Shown piece by piece: positions 25,466 through 34,211 of a stretch of DNA of 64,000 bases. The DNA comes from Poriferisodalis sp965237655. Its GTDB lineage: Bacteria; Actinomycetota; Acidimicrobiia; Acidimicrobiales; Poriferisodalaceae. Location of the stretch: assembly GCF_965237655.1 (NCBI RefSeq), contig NZ_CBDEGB010000002.1, forward strand, positions 868,001-932,000, in the 5' to 3' direction. Under the pieces are notes generated by a model. It was given only the letters and a program-made list of their open reading frames with translations, made no database searches and had not been told where the DNA came from. Each line of letters starts with the position of its first letter. Within the stretch, counting starts at the first letter, position 1. The translations under genes and the position numbers were made by a program.

Positions 25466-26946
25466 CGGTCGCCTCCGAGGCGACCCCAAGCGGCGGTGCC
25501 GGGCTGCAGCGAGTGCGCGTCATCGGCGCGCCGGGGTTGTCCGGGCGGGTCAGCAGCCAGGATCGAGGCCAGGTCGCCGTCTGCGAAGCGGCCGAACATC
25601 GCGGAGTGGCCGAGCGCCCAATCAACGCGGACCTGGCCGTGGAGGCGGGCAAGGGTGACGGCTTGGGCCATCTTGACCTTCATGCGGGTCGTGCCCGCGG
25701 CGGCTGCTTCAACGAGCCAGGTGCGGGCGCCGTCTCCGATGGCGAGGAACTCGGTCTCGGCCGCGCTCGTCGGCTTCGGACGCCGCGCCAGTGGCCCAGC
25801 CGGGCGTGGCGGGTAGTGGGCGTCGTCGATCATCGGATGCCCGGGTGTCGAACTCTGGTGGCGGGCGACCTCGATTGGGCCTGACGGTGCGCAGTGGGTG
25901 ACGACGACCTGGTCACCGTCGACGCGCACCCACACCGTCTCATCGGCGAGGGTGTGCGGGACCGAGTAGGTCACGCCGCCGAAGCTGACCGTGGAGCTCC
26001 AAGAGACTTTCCGGGTCTCCCCGAGCGCTGCCGTGTATGGGCGTTCGGGCAGCGCGTGCAGCCGGTGCCGTTCCTCGGTGAGCATCTCCACCGGCGCCCG
26101 CCGGGTCACCCGATGGACCCGCTCGTTCACCTCAGCGGTGAACGCCTCGCAGGCCTCGACCAGCTCGGCCCAACTGGCGTAGTCGCCGCGCAGGTTCGCG
26201 TCGGTTGGCACCAAGTCGGCCTTGGCGACCCGCACCGTCGCCTCGCTGCCGCCTTTGGATTCAGGGTCCGCCGGCACACACGTCGCGACCGTCACGCCGT
26301 AGTGGCCGCCGACCGCAACGATCTCCGGATGGCGCACGGCGATCCCGGCGACGTGGTCGATCGTGACCGTGCGCTCGTTGTCGGTGAGCCAATACGTCGC
26401 AGCGCCGCCAAAGGCTCGCATCGCCCGATCCACACAGGCGATCACCGTGGGCAGGGTGCGGTCCCAGGTCGCGACCGGCACCCGGAACCTCGACCACGCC
26501 AGCCACGCGCAAAACAGATTCGTCCGCCGCCCGGCGATGACCGGGCCCGCGCCCCAGTCCCACTGCGCCCACATGCCCGGCTCGGGGATCCACGGCCGAT
26601 ACACCCGCCGCCGACCCGCCCGGAAGCTCTTCTTGGCCTCCGCCACTGCTCGGCGCACCGTGCGATCCGAACCCTCGAACCCCAACGCTTTCAGCTTGGC
26701 GTGGCAACGATCGGCGCGGATCTTGCCACAGGAGCGCTCCACCCACTCCTCGATCTTCGGCAGCCACGGATCGATGATCCGTTTCCGCCGCACCGGGCCC
26801 ACACCCCCCAGCCGACCCTCGTCGCGCTCAGCCACATACGCGGCGACGGTGTGATGCGAACAACCGGCCAGCTCGCCGGCATCCCGGAACGACCCAGTCA
26901 GGTCGAACGCTTCCAACATGTTCATGATTTCCTCGCGAGACTTCAC
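25462..26946 (-). CDS. istA: IS21 transposase IstA
   Basis: This is a DDE-type integrase-fold transposase of about 494 residues. An N-terminal HTH (FRDAGELAGCSHHTVAAYV) is followed by the catalytic core: first Asp in QWDWGAGPVI, second Asp in YWLTDNERTV, and the Glu in ESKGGSEATVRVAKADL. A C-terminal domain contains KVSWSSTVSFGGVTYSVP. GTG at 26946 is preferred because GGAGGAG lies just upstream; an earlier GTG at 26970 is also open. Confidence 0.92.
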   Translation of the reverse strand: MKSREEIMNMLEAFDLTGSFRDAGELAGCSHHTVAAYVAERDEGRLGGVGPVRRKRIIDPWLPKIEEWVERSCGKIRADRCHAKLKALGFEGSDRTVRRAVAEAKKSFRAGRRRVYRPWIPEPGMWAQWDWGAGPVIAGRRTNLFCAWLAWSRFRVPVATWDRTLPTVIACVDRAMRAFGGAATYWLTDNERTVTIDHVAGIAVRHPEIVAVGGHYGVTVATCVPADPESKGGSEATVRVAKADLVPTDANLRGDYASWAELVEACEAFTAEVNERVHRVTRRAPVEMLTEERHRLHALPERPYTAALGETRKVSWSSTVSFGGVTYSVPHTLADETVWVRVDGDQVVVTHCAPSGPIEVARHQSSTPGHPMIDDAHYPPRPAGPLARRPKPTSAAETEFLAIGDGARTWLVEAAAAGTTRMKVKMAQAVTLARLHGQVRVDWALGHSAMFGRFADGDLASILAADPPGQPRRADDAHSLQPGTAAWGRLGGDR

Positions 26947-27039
26947 TTGCTCCTCCTGCTCGATGGTCACGGTTGTGGTGACCGGCTATTCGAGTAGGAG
27001 GAGCACCCCGCCGCGGTGCACCCCGACGGGAAATGGACT

Positions 27040-27139
27040 TCAACGCGGGCAGTTCTGTTGGCCGCCGCTGGGCAGAACCGTCGGCCGCCAGCGGGCAGCT
27101 ACATGGCCGCCACTGGGCAGGATCTCATGGCCGCCGACA
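27040..27139. repeat. Right end of the IS21 element with repeated transposase sites
   Basis: This is the inverted counterpart of the left end, with four GGGCAG/CGGGCAG repeats ending in GACA at 27139. No gene is seen between it and the istA start. Confidence 0.75.
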
Positions 27140-27145
27140 CCCGTG
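27140..27145. repeat. IS21 target-site duplication, right copy
   Basis: CCCGTG directly follows the GACA end of the element. In the uninterrupted gene this hexamer would occur once, inside codons 9-11 of abiEii. Confidence 0.85.
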
Positions 27146-27171
27146 TTGGCAATCTCGCGCTGGGTTATCAC
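27140..27171 (-). pseudogene. Detached 5' end of abiEii
   Basis: GTG at 27171, overlapping the TGA of abiEi as GTGA, opens a frame MITQREIANT that joins in frame to the abiEii body (GAEWQLAQNVVEKDY) once the IS and one CCCGTG copy are removed. The 32 bases plus the 961 bases left of the element total 993, an exact multiple of three. Confidence 0.8.
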
Positions 27172-27968
27172 GCAGATACGTCCGCATTTACTCGCAAACA
27201 CCATTGGGGCGATCTCGGCCCTACAGCCGGCAGCGCTGGGTCCAAGAGCGGGACACCAGTGGTCAAGGGTTGGCCGATCGCTTCAGAGCTGTGGCCTAGC
27301 TGCTCCAAGAGATAGCCGAGCCTCTTGAGGCCGGCACCGTTGCCGAGACGTTTCACGATCTCAACGAGGCTGTCGACGCTTGTGTCAGCTAGCAGCGAAT
27401 CCAGGATCTCCATTGAGTGGCGGATTCCGCCACCCAGAGCGGGCTTCGAAAGCAGGTCGGCCACGGTCCGTTCAGGGGTGGACACAAGAATTCGCCGGTC
27501 ATGGCGCCATTCCCCTACGAGGCCCCACGTGAGTCGCTCAGGGTCAACGTGGCGCACAAGAAAGGTGGGGCCCCCTGCGAGTTCCTGCTCGACCCGCCTT
27601 ATCCGTTGAGCCATCATGACGATGGTCGATCGAAAAACCTGGTCGGTGAGTGACCAGTGGTTCGCCGCAGACCACCCCCCGATGTAGCAGGGCTTCCACA
27701 CCAGATCAGCGAGGTACCACGAATCCTCTGTCCAGGCAGCTGGGTTCTGCGCATCTACCGGCACCGCGAAATGCATCCCTCGACAAATCCGCCCCAGCCA
27801 CCCTCGCGACGCCAAGGCCGACAACCGCCGCGCAGCAGTCTCTGGACTCACGTTCAGTGCATCGGCAGCAGCCTCAACGGTCACTGTTCGCGCTCCGTCT
27901 CCGAACAGAATCGCAAGCTCTCGCCGACTGGCGCCCGACAGCCCTCCAGGCTCACCGAAATGATCCAT
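27168..27968 (-). CDS. AbiEi-type antitoxin of a type IV toxin-antitoxin system
   Basis: The 266-residue protein has an N-terminal winged helix (ELAILFGDGARTVTVEAAADALNVSPETAARRLSALASRGWLGRICRGMHFAVP), followed by the AbiEi body with DLVWKPCYIGGWSAANHWSLTDQVF and LVSTPERTVADLLSKPALGGGI. AbiEi represses its own operon and neutralises AbiEii; in phage-resistance loci it is encoded first. Here its stop overlaps the original abiEii start. A near-perfect 16-bp inverted repeat lies just upstream. The gene is intact although its partner is split. Confidence 0.85.
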   Translation of the reverse strand: MDHFGEPGGLSGASRRELAILFGDGARTVTVEAAADALNVSPETAARRLSALASRGWLGRICRGMHFAVPVDAQNPAAWTEDSWYLADLVWKPCYIGGWSAANHWSLTDQVFRSTIVMMAQRIRRVEQELAGGPTFLVRHVDPERLTWGLVGEWRHDRRILVSTPERTVADLLSKPALGGGIRHSMEILDSLLADTSVDSLVEIVKRLGNGAGLKRLGYLLEQLGHSSEAIGQPLTTGVPLLDPALPAVGPRSPQWCLRVNADVSA

Positions 27969-27978
27969 AGAGATATTC

Positions 27979-28019
27979 CAAATCCAGTAATTCCCATCTC
28001 AAAGGAATTATTGGATTTG
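27979..28019. promoter_or_regulatory. Inverted repeat upstream of abiEi, probable AbiEi operator
   Basis: Arms CAAATCCAGTAATTCC (27979-27994) and GGAATTATTGGATTTG (28004-28019) match at 15 of 16 positions with a 9-base spacer. It begins 11 bases upstream of the abiEi start, and AbiEi antitoxins are known to bind inverted repeats in their promoters. Confidence 0.75.
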
Positions 28020-28047
28020 CAATGTCACACTCGCCATCTGCGGACGG

Positions 28048-28998
28048 TCAGGCCAAGGCGTCTCGCCAGGGGGTTGCGTCGATGCCGGGGTAGCGGCGTT
28101 CGAGGGCGTCCACCAACTCGGGGGTCCAGTACGGATGGCCGGGCAGCGGGGCGCCGAACAGCGCTAACTCCTCAGGCGAACAAGCGGCAGCAAACGTGAT
28201 CCACGGCCGCCCGACGGTCACCGGCTGCACGTTGTCGTAGCCCATCCAGTCGGCACCTGCCGGCTTGAATGAGGCGCTCATGAGGAAGCGGCTGCCGCCG
28301 GGCCGCGTCAGGTCGACACCTCGGTGCCACACGTCGGGACGGTAGGCCAGGTACGAGCCCCGGCCGCCGGCGGCGGAGAACCGCTCGCCCTCGGGTGGCC
28401 CGTCGTAGGGCCGTGACGTGTCGGCTGGGCCTCCCGCAATCTCAGTCGGCGCCACATCGGGCTCGACCTCGCTCAGGTACAGGAACCCCTCCAGGTTCCA
28501 CCAGCCGGGCTCGAGGCGGTCGGGTACCACGTTGTGGTTCCGGTCCTGGTGGAAGGGCTGCTCGTAGTTGGTGACGCCGGTGTACTTGCCCCAGATGCGG
28601 GCCTGGTAGATGCGGATGTCATCGATGCCCATCGCCAGTCGGGCGAACGCTGTGACGTTGGGATGCACCTGCAGTCGGTTCAGCCGCGGCGACGTGTAGG
28701 GGAACAGGATGTGCCCCAGGAATTGCTTGGGCCGGAAGGCGGCGCCCTCAGCGTCGGCCTTGGGGAACTTGTGGCCTTGGTTGAAGCTGCTGCCGACGAA
28801 GCGATCTCGCACAGCGGGGTCGTCGGCGTGGAACTCATCAGGGTGCGGGTACAGGTCCCACAGTTCCTCCACCGCATGATCAATGTCCGCGGTCGGCACG
28901 AGCCCGTCCACGAGCACCCAGCCGTGCTCTTGCCAGTGCTGCGCCGCCGCTTCGAGGTCGGTGAGCCCGACGCCAGCGGTGGTGTCAGCCGCGCTCAC
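28048..28998 (-). CDS. Phytanoyl-CoA dioxygenase (PhyH) family protein
   Basis: This is an Fe(II)/2-oxoglutarate-dependent oxygenase-type protein of about 316 residues. The metal triad is represented by QPFHQDRNHN (His-x-Asp) near residue 160 and DVWHRGVDLTRPGGSRFLM (distal His and Arg) near 240. GTG at 28998 is chosen because it lies four bases after the stop of the upstream SDR gene. The longer frame overlaps that gene and is Arg/Cys-rich. The tight spacing suggests a two-gene operon with the SDR. The substrate is unknown. Confidence 0.86.
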   Translation of the reverse strand: MSAADTTAGVGLTDLEAAAQHWQEHGWVLVDGLVPTADIDHAVEELWDLYPHPDEFHADDPAVRDRFVGSSFNQGHKFPKADAEGAAFRPKQFLGHILFPYTSPRLNRLQVHPNVTAFARLAMGIDDIRIYQARIWGKYTGVTNYEQPFHQDRNHNVVPDRLEPGWWNLEGFLYLSEVEPDVAPTEIAGGPADTSRPYDGPPEGERFSAAGGRGSYLAYRPDVWHRGVDLTRPGGSRFLMSASFKPAGADWMGYDNVQPVTVGRPWITFAAACSPEELALFGAPLPGHPYWTPELVDALERRYPGIDATPWRDALA

Positions 28999-29002
28999 GA
29001 CC

Positions 29003-29794
29003 TCAGCCGGCTCCTTGCGCGTCGTCGACGGTGATGCAGGTTCCCGACACGAAATCCGACAGCGGTGACACCAGGTACAGCAGCGTCGAGTCGAGCTGCG
29101 AAGCCTTGCCCAGGCGTCGGCGGGGGAACATCTTGGTGATGTCACCCATGCGTTCGAGCATCCCGTCCATCATCTCGCTCTCGAAAGCGCCCGGGGCAAT
29201 GGCGTTGACGTTCACGTTGTAGCGGGCGAACTCCTGCGCCAGCACTTCGGTCATACGCACTACAGAACTCTTGGTGATCGCGTACATCGAGGTCCCGATC
29301 GGTGCCCTGAAGGCGGCCCCCGAGGAGATGTTGACGATCCGGCCCGGCAGCTCAGCGGCGATCAGTCGCCGGGTGACCTCACAGGACAGGTGGAACAGCG
29401 ACGTGAGGTTTGTGGCGATCATCTCGTCCACAAACGCCGGGTCCATCTTGAGCGCCAGGCGGGCGTCGGGCTTGCCGGCGTTGTTGACGAGGATCTGCAC
29501 CGGCCCGAGCTGTTCTTCGGCGGTGGCGACGGCACCGAACAGCGCCTCGGTGTCGGTGACATCGAGCGGCATCGGCAGCACTGTTGCGCCGTCGGCCTCC
29601 AACTCGGCCGCCAGGGCGTTCAGCCGCTCGACACGCCGGCCGCAGATGACCACGCTGGCACCGCACGCAGCAAGCACGGTGGCGAAGCGCCTGCCCAATC
29701 CTGAGGTAGTGCCGGTGACGAACGCCGTCTGGCCACTGAGGTCAATTGACCACTGCGGTGCCAGGCTCCTTTCGGACCCGGCGTCGTCGGTCAT
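29003..29794 (-). CDS. SDR-family oxidoreductase
   Basis: The 263-residue short-chain dehydrogenase has the cofactor motif TGTTSGLGRRFA near residue 28, NNAGKPD near 105, Ser in NISSGAAF near 158 and the YAITK catalytic pair (Tyr and Lys) near 171-175. GRRVERLN after strand 2 suggests NADP preference. The ATG follows AGAGGGGGAA. It is upstream of, and probably co-transcribed with, the PhyH gene. The last residues (VDDAQGAG) replace the usual VDGG end. Confidence 0.92.
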   Translation of the reverse strand: MTDDAGSERSLAPQWSIDLSGQTAFVTGTTSGLGRRFATVLAACGASVVICGRRVERLNALAAELEADGATVLPMPLDVTDTEALFGAVATAEEQLGPVQILVNNAGKPDARLALKMDPAFVDEMIATNLTSLFHLSCEVTRRLIAAELPGRIVNISSGAAFRAPIGTSMYAITKSSVVRMTEVLAQEFARYNVNVNAIAPGAFESEMMDGMLERMGDITKMFPRRRLGKASQLDSTLLYLVSPLSDFVSGTCITVDDAQGAG

Positions 29795-30084
29795 GGTTTC
29801 CCCCTCTGCCGCGGGCTGAACTGCCTGCGGATCGCAGCGTATTAGCGGAGGCCGCCTCTTACCGGACGTCCGGAGATCCCGGGCTCAGCCGGCGAAACAG
29901 CCGTAGCCTCGCTCGGGTGAGGGGATCGGATCGGGCTGCGCCGTGGGGCGGCAGCATCCCCGAACCGTCGAGCCGAGGCGGTGCCATCTTCGTTGTGGCG
30001 CCTGCCATCGGTCGAGCAGGTGACATCGGGGATCCCCTCAACGGCGCCCGAACTTCCCTACTACCGACGCCCGCCGACGGGGTA
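29795..30084. other. Divergent spacer between the SDR and EamA genes
   Basis: About 290 bases hold the promoters of the SDR/PhyH operon and the transporter. The frame of the transporter remains open through much of this region but its sequence is Arg/Ser/Pro-rich and not protein-like. I see no RNA gene or strong hairpin. Confidence 0.5.
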
Positions 30085-31002
30085 ATGCCTGTGCGTCCCA
30101 CCAGCGCCGCGTTGCCGCTCGTCATCATGGGGCTCGTCGTCATCTCCTGGGGCATGGGTCCGCCGATAGCGAAGCTGCTCAGTGCACCCCCGATGGTCAG
30201 CGCTGTCATCCGCTTCGGGATGTCGACACCGTTCTTGCTGGCAGTGCTGGCGCTGCGCGGCCGCTGGCTGTCTCGGCGGGTGTTCTGGCAGACAATGCTG
30301 CCGGGCCTGTCGTTCGGCATCAACATGGTCTTCGTTTTCGCCGCAGTGCAGCAGGTCACGATCTCGGTGATGTCGGTCATGATGGCCCTGCAGCCGGCCA
30401 TGCTCCTGGCGGTCGTGGGACCCCTGTTCGGCGACAGGGTCGGCTTCCGCCAGATCGCCTTCACGCTGCTCGGGGTGGGCGGTGCCGTTGGTGTGATCGC
30501 TGGTGCCGGCGGAGACTTCCGCGCAAGTCCATTCGGACTGTTCCTGACCGCAATGTCGGTGCTGACGTTCACCGTCTATTTCGTGTTGACGCGTATGGCG
30601 CGCTCCGCGAGCGCCGTGGATCCAATGGAGTGGATGGCCGGCATCAACTTCTGGTCGCTGATTGTGGCAATCCCGCCCACCTTGCTGTGGGTCTCGCCGG
30701 CGGGTTGGCGGGAGTTCGGCGGCTACGACTGGCTCTGGATCGTCATCGTGGCGTTCGTCACCGGCGTGTTCGGTCACGTCCTTATGACCTGGTGCCATGC
30801 CCACATTGAGGTCGCCCGGTCGTCGCTGTACGTGCTGGCCATGCACATCGTGGCGGTGGGGCTGGCGTGGATGATCCACGCGGAGCCGGTCACGCTGACC
30901 CAATTCGCCGGCGGCGCCGTTGTGCTGTTCTCGGTGGCGATGGTGATTCGCACGCCAACCAACTCGCGTCGCGAACCCGAACCGGCAGGCACCGCTCGCT
31001 GA
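30085..31002 (+). CDS. EamA/DMT-family transporter
   Basis: The protein has about 305 residues with ten predicted transmembrane helices, in two repeats of five as expected of the drug/metabolite transporter superfamily (LVIMGLVVISWGMGPPIAKLL, LPGLSFGINMVFVFAAVQQV, VMMALQPAMLLAVVGPLFGD; second half SPFGLFLTAMSVLTFTVYFVLTR and IVIVAFVTGVFGHVLMTW). The start at 30085 (MPVRPTSAALPLVIMG) places the first helix at once. An upstream extension is open but unlikely to be translated. The substrate is unknown. Confidence 0.87.
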   Translation: MPVRPTSAALPLVIMGLVVISWGMGPPIAKLLSAPPMVSAVIRFGMSTPFLLAVLALRGRWLSRRVFWQTMLPGLSFGINMVFVFAAVQQVTISVMSVMMALQPAMLLAVVGPLFGDRVGFRQIAFTLLGVGGAVGVIAGAGGDFRASPFGLFLTAMSVLTFTVYFVLTRMARSASAVDPMEWMAGINFWSLIVAIPPTLLWVSPAGWREFGGYDWLWIVIVAFVTGVFGHVLMTWCHAHIEVARSSLYVLAMHIVAVGLAWMIHAEPVTLTQFAGGAVVLFSVAMVIRTPTNSRREPEPAGTAR

Positions 31003-31156
31003 GCCGGGGCGCGGCCCGTCGCAGCGCGTTCACCGACGTGATGATCCGGTGTCACGTGAGCTGGGTACGCTCGGGTTCGGCGCGGCGCTCCAGCGTGACC
31101 TGCGGGTGCTGCTTTCGTTCCGTCGGCGGGGAGCCGACCCACCTAGGAGCATGGCA

Positions 31157-31993
31157 ATGGGCCGAATGGCAAATACGTGGCGACTGACGAAGACCTCGTG
31201 GTCATTGCTGAAGCAGGACCGGGAACTGCTGTGGCTGCCAGTCCTCAGCATGCTCGCGATTCTCGCCCTCGTTGCTGCTGCATGCGTAGTGGGCTTCGTC
31301 GTCGGCGATGTCGAGGAGGGCAGCGTCAGCGGCAGCATGGCGGTACTCGGCTTCTTGTTTGTCGTGGCTGCAACAGCCATCGGCGTCTTCTTCGAAGGGG
31401 CGCTTGTGGCGGGCGCCTATGACCGGATGTCGGGTGGAGACCCCACAGTGCGCAGCGCCATGGGTCGGGCTGCGATGCACCTGCCGAGCCTGTTTGGCTG
31501 GGCGGTCATCACTGCCACCGTCGGCATCCTGATCCGATTGCTCCGAGAGCGCCTAGGAGCGCTCGGAAGCATCCTCACGTGGTTCGCCGAGGCAGCCTGG
31601 GCCATCGCCACCTATCTCGTCGTTCCCGCCATTGTCATCGATGATGAAGGGCCGATCTCCAGCATCAAACGGTCGGGCGGTCTGGTTCGACAGACCTGGG
31701 GCGAGAACCTGATCTCTCAAGCGGGATTCGGCCTGCTCGGCTTCGTGCTGATGCTCCCCGCGGTCATCGTCGGCGTGCTGATTGGTCTGATCGTTCCGGG
31801 CATCGTCGGCACCGTCGTCGGTACAGCCGTCGGCCTTGCGGGAGTCGTGACGGTGATGGTCGTCGTGGGTGCCCTGGGCATCTACTTCAAGACGGCGCTC
31901 TACTTGTACGCCACCGACGGCCAAGTGCTCGGCGGCTACGACGCCGACCAGATGCGCGACACGTTCCGGGCGAAGGGCAAGGGCCGGCGCTAG
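31157..31993 (+). CDS. DUF6159-like polytopic membrane protein
   Basis: The protein has about 278 residues. The opening MGRMANTWRLTKTSWSLLKQDRELLWLPVLSM followed by two long helices resembles DUF6159-type membrane proteins. Further membrane segments include LFGWAVITATVGILI, AAWAIATYLVVPAIVIDDEGP, and a Gly/Val-rich helical pair near the C-terminus. The start at 31157 is preferred over the ATG at 31151 because AGGAG (31145-31149) is then seven bases away. The function is unknown. It converges with the LLM oxidoreductase gene with four bases between the stop codons. Confidence 0.82.
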   Translation: MGRMANTWRLTKTSWSLLKQDRELLWLPVLSMLAILALVAAACVVGFVVGDVEEGSVSGSMAVLGFLFVVAATAIGVFFEGALVAGAYDRMSGGDPTVRSAMGRAAMHLPSLFGWAVITATVGILIRLLRERLGALGSILTWFAEAAWAIATYLVVPAIVIDDEGPISSIKRSGGLVRQTWGENLISQAGFGLLGFVLMLPAVIVGVLIGLIVPGIVGTVVGTAVGLAGVVTVMVVVGALGIYFKTALYLYATDGQVLGGYDADQMRDTFRAKGKGRR

Positions 31994-31997
31994 GCGC

Positions 31998-32834
31998 TCA
32001 GCTGCGAAGGCCGTGCTCGCTGGCGAAGGCAGCGAGGCCCTCGCTGATCACTCCCACATCGCCGGTATTCCACGAGATCACCAGCTCGGTTACGCCGACG
32101 GCTGCGTATTCGGCTCCCAGTTCTTGGGTCAGCTCATCGGCGCCGAGGCGGACCGATATCTCTGCGGGAATTCCTGGTCGTCCGGCGGCGTCCGCAGCTT
32201 CTCGAATGGTCGGGAGCCGCTTGGCGACGCTCTCGGGCGACAGCATCATCGGATGCCAGCCATCTCCCAGCCGGCCAACGCGTCGCAACGCCGGCGGGCG
32301 GTTGCCGCCGATGAGGATCGGCGGGCGGGGTTGTTGCAGCGGCTTCGGCGAGCTGACGACGCCTTGAAATGAGTAGTGCTGCCCCTCGAAATCGGCGCTG
32401 GACTGGGTCCACAGCAGATCCAGCACCTCGATGAACTCGTTGCTGAGCGCACCGCGGTCGTCGTAGCCCACGCCGAGCAGCGCGTTCTCCTCTGGAAGGC
32501 TGCCCACGCCGAGCCCCACGACGAGCCGGCCGCCGCTCAGCCGGTCCAGCGTTGCGAGCTCCTTGGCCAGCACCATCGGGTGCAGGTACGGCATTACCAG
32601 CACGCTCGTGCCGAGGCGCACCCTGGCCGTCTTCGACGCGATCCACGTGAGCGTCACCAGTGCATCGTGATAGGGACGCTCGCCGAGGCGGTCCCACACA
32701 TATCCGACGTTGATCACGTGATGATTCACCCACACCGAGTCGAAGCCGAGTTCCTCGGCCTCGACGGCCAGGCCGACCACCTCGGCGGGATCGTCGACCC
32801 CGAAGTTGTTGGGCACGGTGAAGCCGTATTTCAT
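31998..32834 (-). CDS. LLM-class F420-dependent oxidoreductase
   Basis: The 278-residue luciferase-like TIM barrel has the typical start MKYGFTVPNNFGVDDPAEVVGLAVEAEELGFDSVWVNHH, the cofactor loop RVRLGTSVLVMPYLHPMVLAKELATLDRLSGGRLVVGLGVG near residues 75-115, and PILIGGNRPPALRRVGRLGDGW near 180. Such proteins generally use F420 or FMN. AGGAAG precedes the ATG. It is upstream-adjacent to no obvious partner. Two further family members are encoded at 53674 and 54637. Confidence 0.92.
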   Translation of the reverse strand: MKYGFTVPNNFGVDDPAEVVGLAVEAEELGFDSVWVNHHVINVGYVWDRLGERPYHDALVTLTWIASKTARVRLGTSVLVMPYLHPMVLAKELATLDRLSGGRLVVGLGVGSLPEENALLGVGYDDRGALSNEFIEVLDLLWTQSSADFEGQHYSFQGVVSSPKPLQQPRPPILIGGNRPPALRRVGRLGDGWHPMMLSPESVAKRLPTIREAADAAGRPGIPAEISVRLGADELTQELGAEYAAVGVTELVISWNTGDVGVISEGLAAFASEHGLRS

Positions 32835-32905
32835 GTGTCTTCCTCGCAGGGCAGCAGCCGGGCAGGTAGTGCGGGGCGATCAGGTTCGATCTGGCCCGTC
32901 GGGCG

Positions 32906-34129
32906 TCAGTCGAGTGCGGCGAAGGCCGCGTCCGTGATGTCGCACGTTCGCTTGATGTCGTCGTCGGTGTGGGCAGTGCAAATGAAGTGGTTGTGATAGC
33001 TGATCAGGTAGGCGCCCCGCCGAACGCACTCGGCAACCCACCGCGCATGAAATCGCCCGCCCCCAGGCCCGACGACGCGCAGGTACGGCATCGCCGGCAC
33101 GCCGGTCACTCGAAGCTCGTGTCCGTGTGCTGCCGCCACATCAGCCAATGCCCGGCCCAGGCGAATGCCGATCTCCGTCGCGGCAGCGGCTGCATCGCAG
33201 GCCCGAAGCTCCCGCAGCGTCGCGAGGGCGGCCGCCATGGGTGCCGCATTGAAGAACTGCGTCCCGGTGAAGAACGTTTCCCCGGCCGCTTCCTTCAGCG
33301 CGTCGCTGCCGGCCAGCGCTGCGATGGGGTGCCCGTTCCCGATCGCCTTGCCGAAGCACATGAGATCGGGTGTGAATCCATAGGCGACATGGGAGCCCGC
33401 GAGGTCGATCCGGAACCCGCTGCGAACGTCGTCGAGAATTACGACGATGCCTGCCGCCCGGCACGCCGTCTCCACTGCTGCCCAGTAGCCGTCCGCAGGC
33501 AGTTCGTTGTCTGCAAAGACGGGATGGTGGTACGGCGACGAGATGAAGCAGGCGATGTCGCCCGGGTGAGCGTCGATGGCTGCTTGCACCGCGTCGGCGT
33601 CATTCCACGGCACCTCGACGACGAAGGCTTGGTCTTCCGCGATCGTGCCCGTGTTGCCAGGTGCTTGCATCCACGGCGCCGAGCCGTGATAGCCGCCCTG
33701 GATCTTGAGGATGTACCGCCGTCCTGTTGCCGCGCGGGCAACCATCACTGCCAGCCCCGTCGCATCGGCACCGTTCTTGCCGAACAGCGCCCAGTCGGCC
33801 CCGTCCACGAGGTCAATCAGCTCCTCGGCCAGTTCCACCATGACGGGCGCGGCGAGGCTTACCGTGCTGCCGTCGGCGGCCTGCTTTTCGGCGGCCTCCT
33901 CGACCGCCGGGTGGTTGTAGCCCAAGATGTTCGGGCCGTAGGCACACATCCAGTCGATGTATGAGTTGCCGTCCGCATCGGTGAAACGGGCACCCTCTGC
34001 GGAGGAGAAGAAGACCGGGCCGTCGTCGATCACAGCTGGCCCGTAGTGCCCGTATACGCCTTTCGGTATCACCGCCTGCGCACGTTCGTACAGCGCTCGA
34101 GATGTCGGAGTTGCCAGTGGTTCGCTCAT
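32906..34129 (-). CDS. Class III aminotransferase, glutamate-1-semialdehyde aminomutase-like
   Basis: This 407-residue PLP enzyme is of the GSA aminomutase/omega-transaminase type. It contains DADGNSYIDWMCAYGPNILGYNHPAV, the cofactor region GKNGADATGLAVMVARAATGR and YHGSAPW, the Asp of VILDDVRSGFR near 245, and the Schiff-base Lys in MCFGKAIGNGHPIAAL near 272. It is unlikely to be the tetrapyrrole enzyme hemL because the motif context differs and the neighbours are catabolic; an amino-group transfer on an amino alcohol or semialdehyde is more likely. The ATG follows GGGGGTAGG. Confidence 0.88.
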   Translation of the reverse strand: MSEPLATPTSRALYERAQAVIPKGVYGHYGPAVIDDGPVFFSSAEGARFTDADGNSYIDWMCAYGPNILGYNHPAVEEAAEKQAADGSTVSLAAPVMVELAEELIDLVDGADWALFGKNGADATGLAVMVARAATGRRYILKIQGGYHGSAPWMQAPGNTGTIAEDQAFVVEVPWNDADAVQAAIDAHPGDIACFISSPYHHPVFADNELPADGYWAAVETACRAAGIVVILDDVRSGFRIDLAGSHVAYGFTPDLMCFGKAIGNGHPIAALAGSDALKEAAGETFFTGTQFFNAAPMAAALATLRELRACDAAAAATEIGIRLGRALADVAAAHGHELRVTGVPAMPYLRVVGPGGGRFHARWVAECVRRGAYLISYHNHFICTAHTDDDIKRTCDITDAAFAALD

Positions 34130-34211
34130 GACCTACCCCCTGTGAACACGGTGAGAGCCTGACATACCGGATTCCGGAACGCAGCCGCCGCAACAGGTTG
34201 TTGATCCGGGT

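Larger units (their letters stand above)
24602..27139 (-). mobile_element. IS21-family insertion sequence, complete
   Basis: The 2538-bp element has IstA and IstB genes on the minus strand. Its ends begin with TGTC and contain several copies of a CTGCCC-N-GTGG-type motif. The ends are inverted relative to each other (from the outer ends inward, both read TGTC..., then CTGCCCAGTGGCGG at the same distance). It is flanked by a perfect 6-bp target duplication, CCCGTG at 24596-24601 and 27140-27145. Both genes are intact, so the insertion appears recent. It interrupts the abiEii gene after its tenth codon. Confidence 0.92.
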
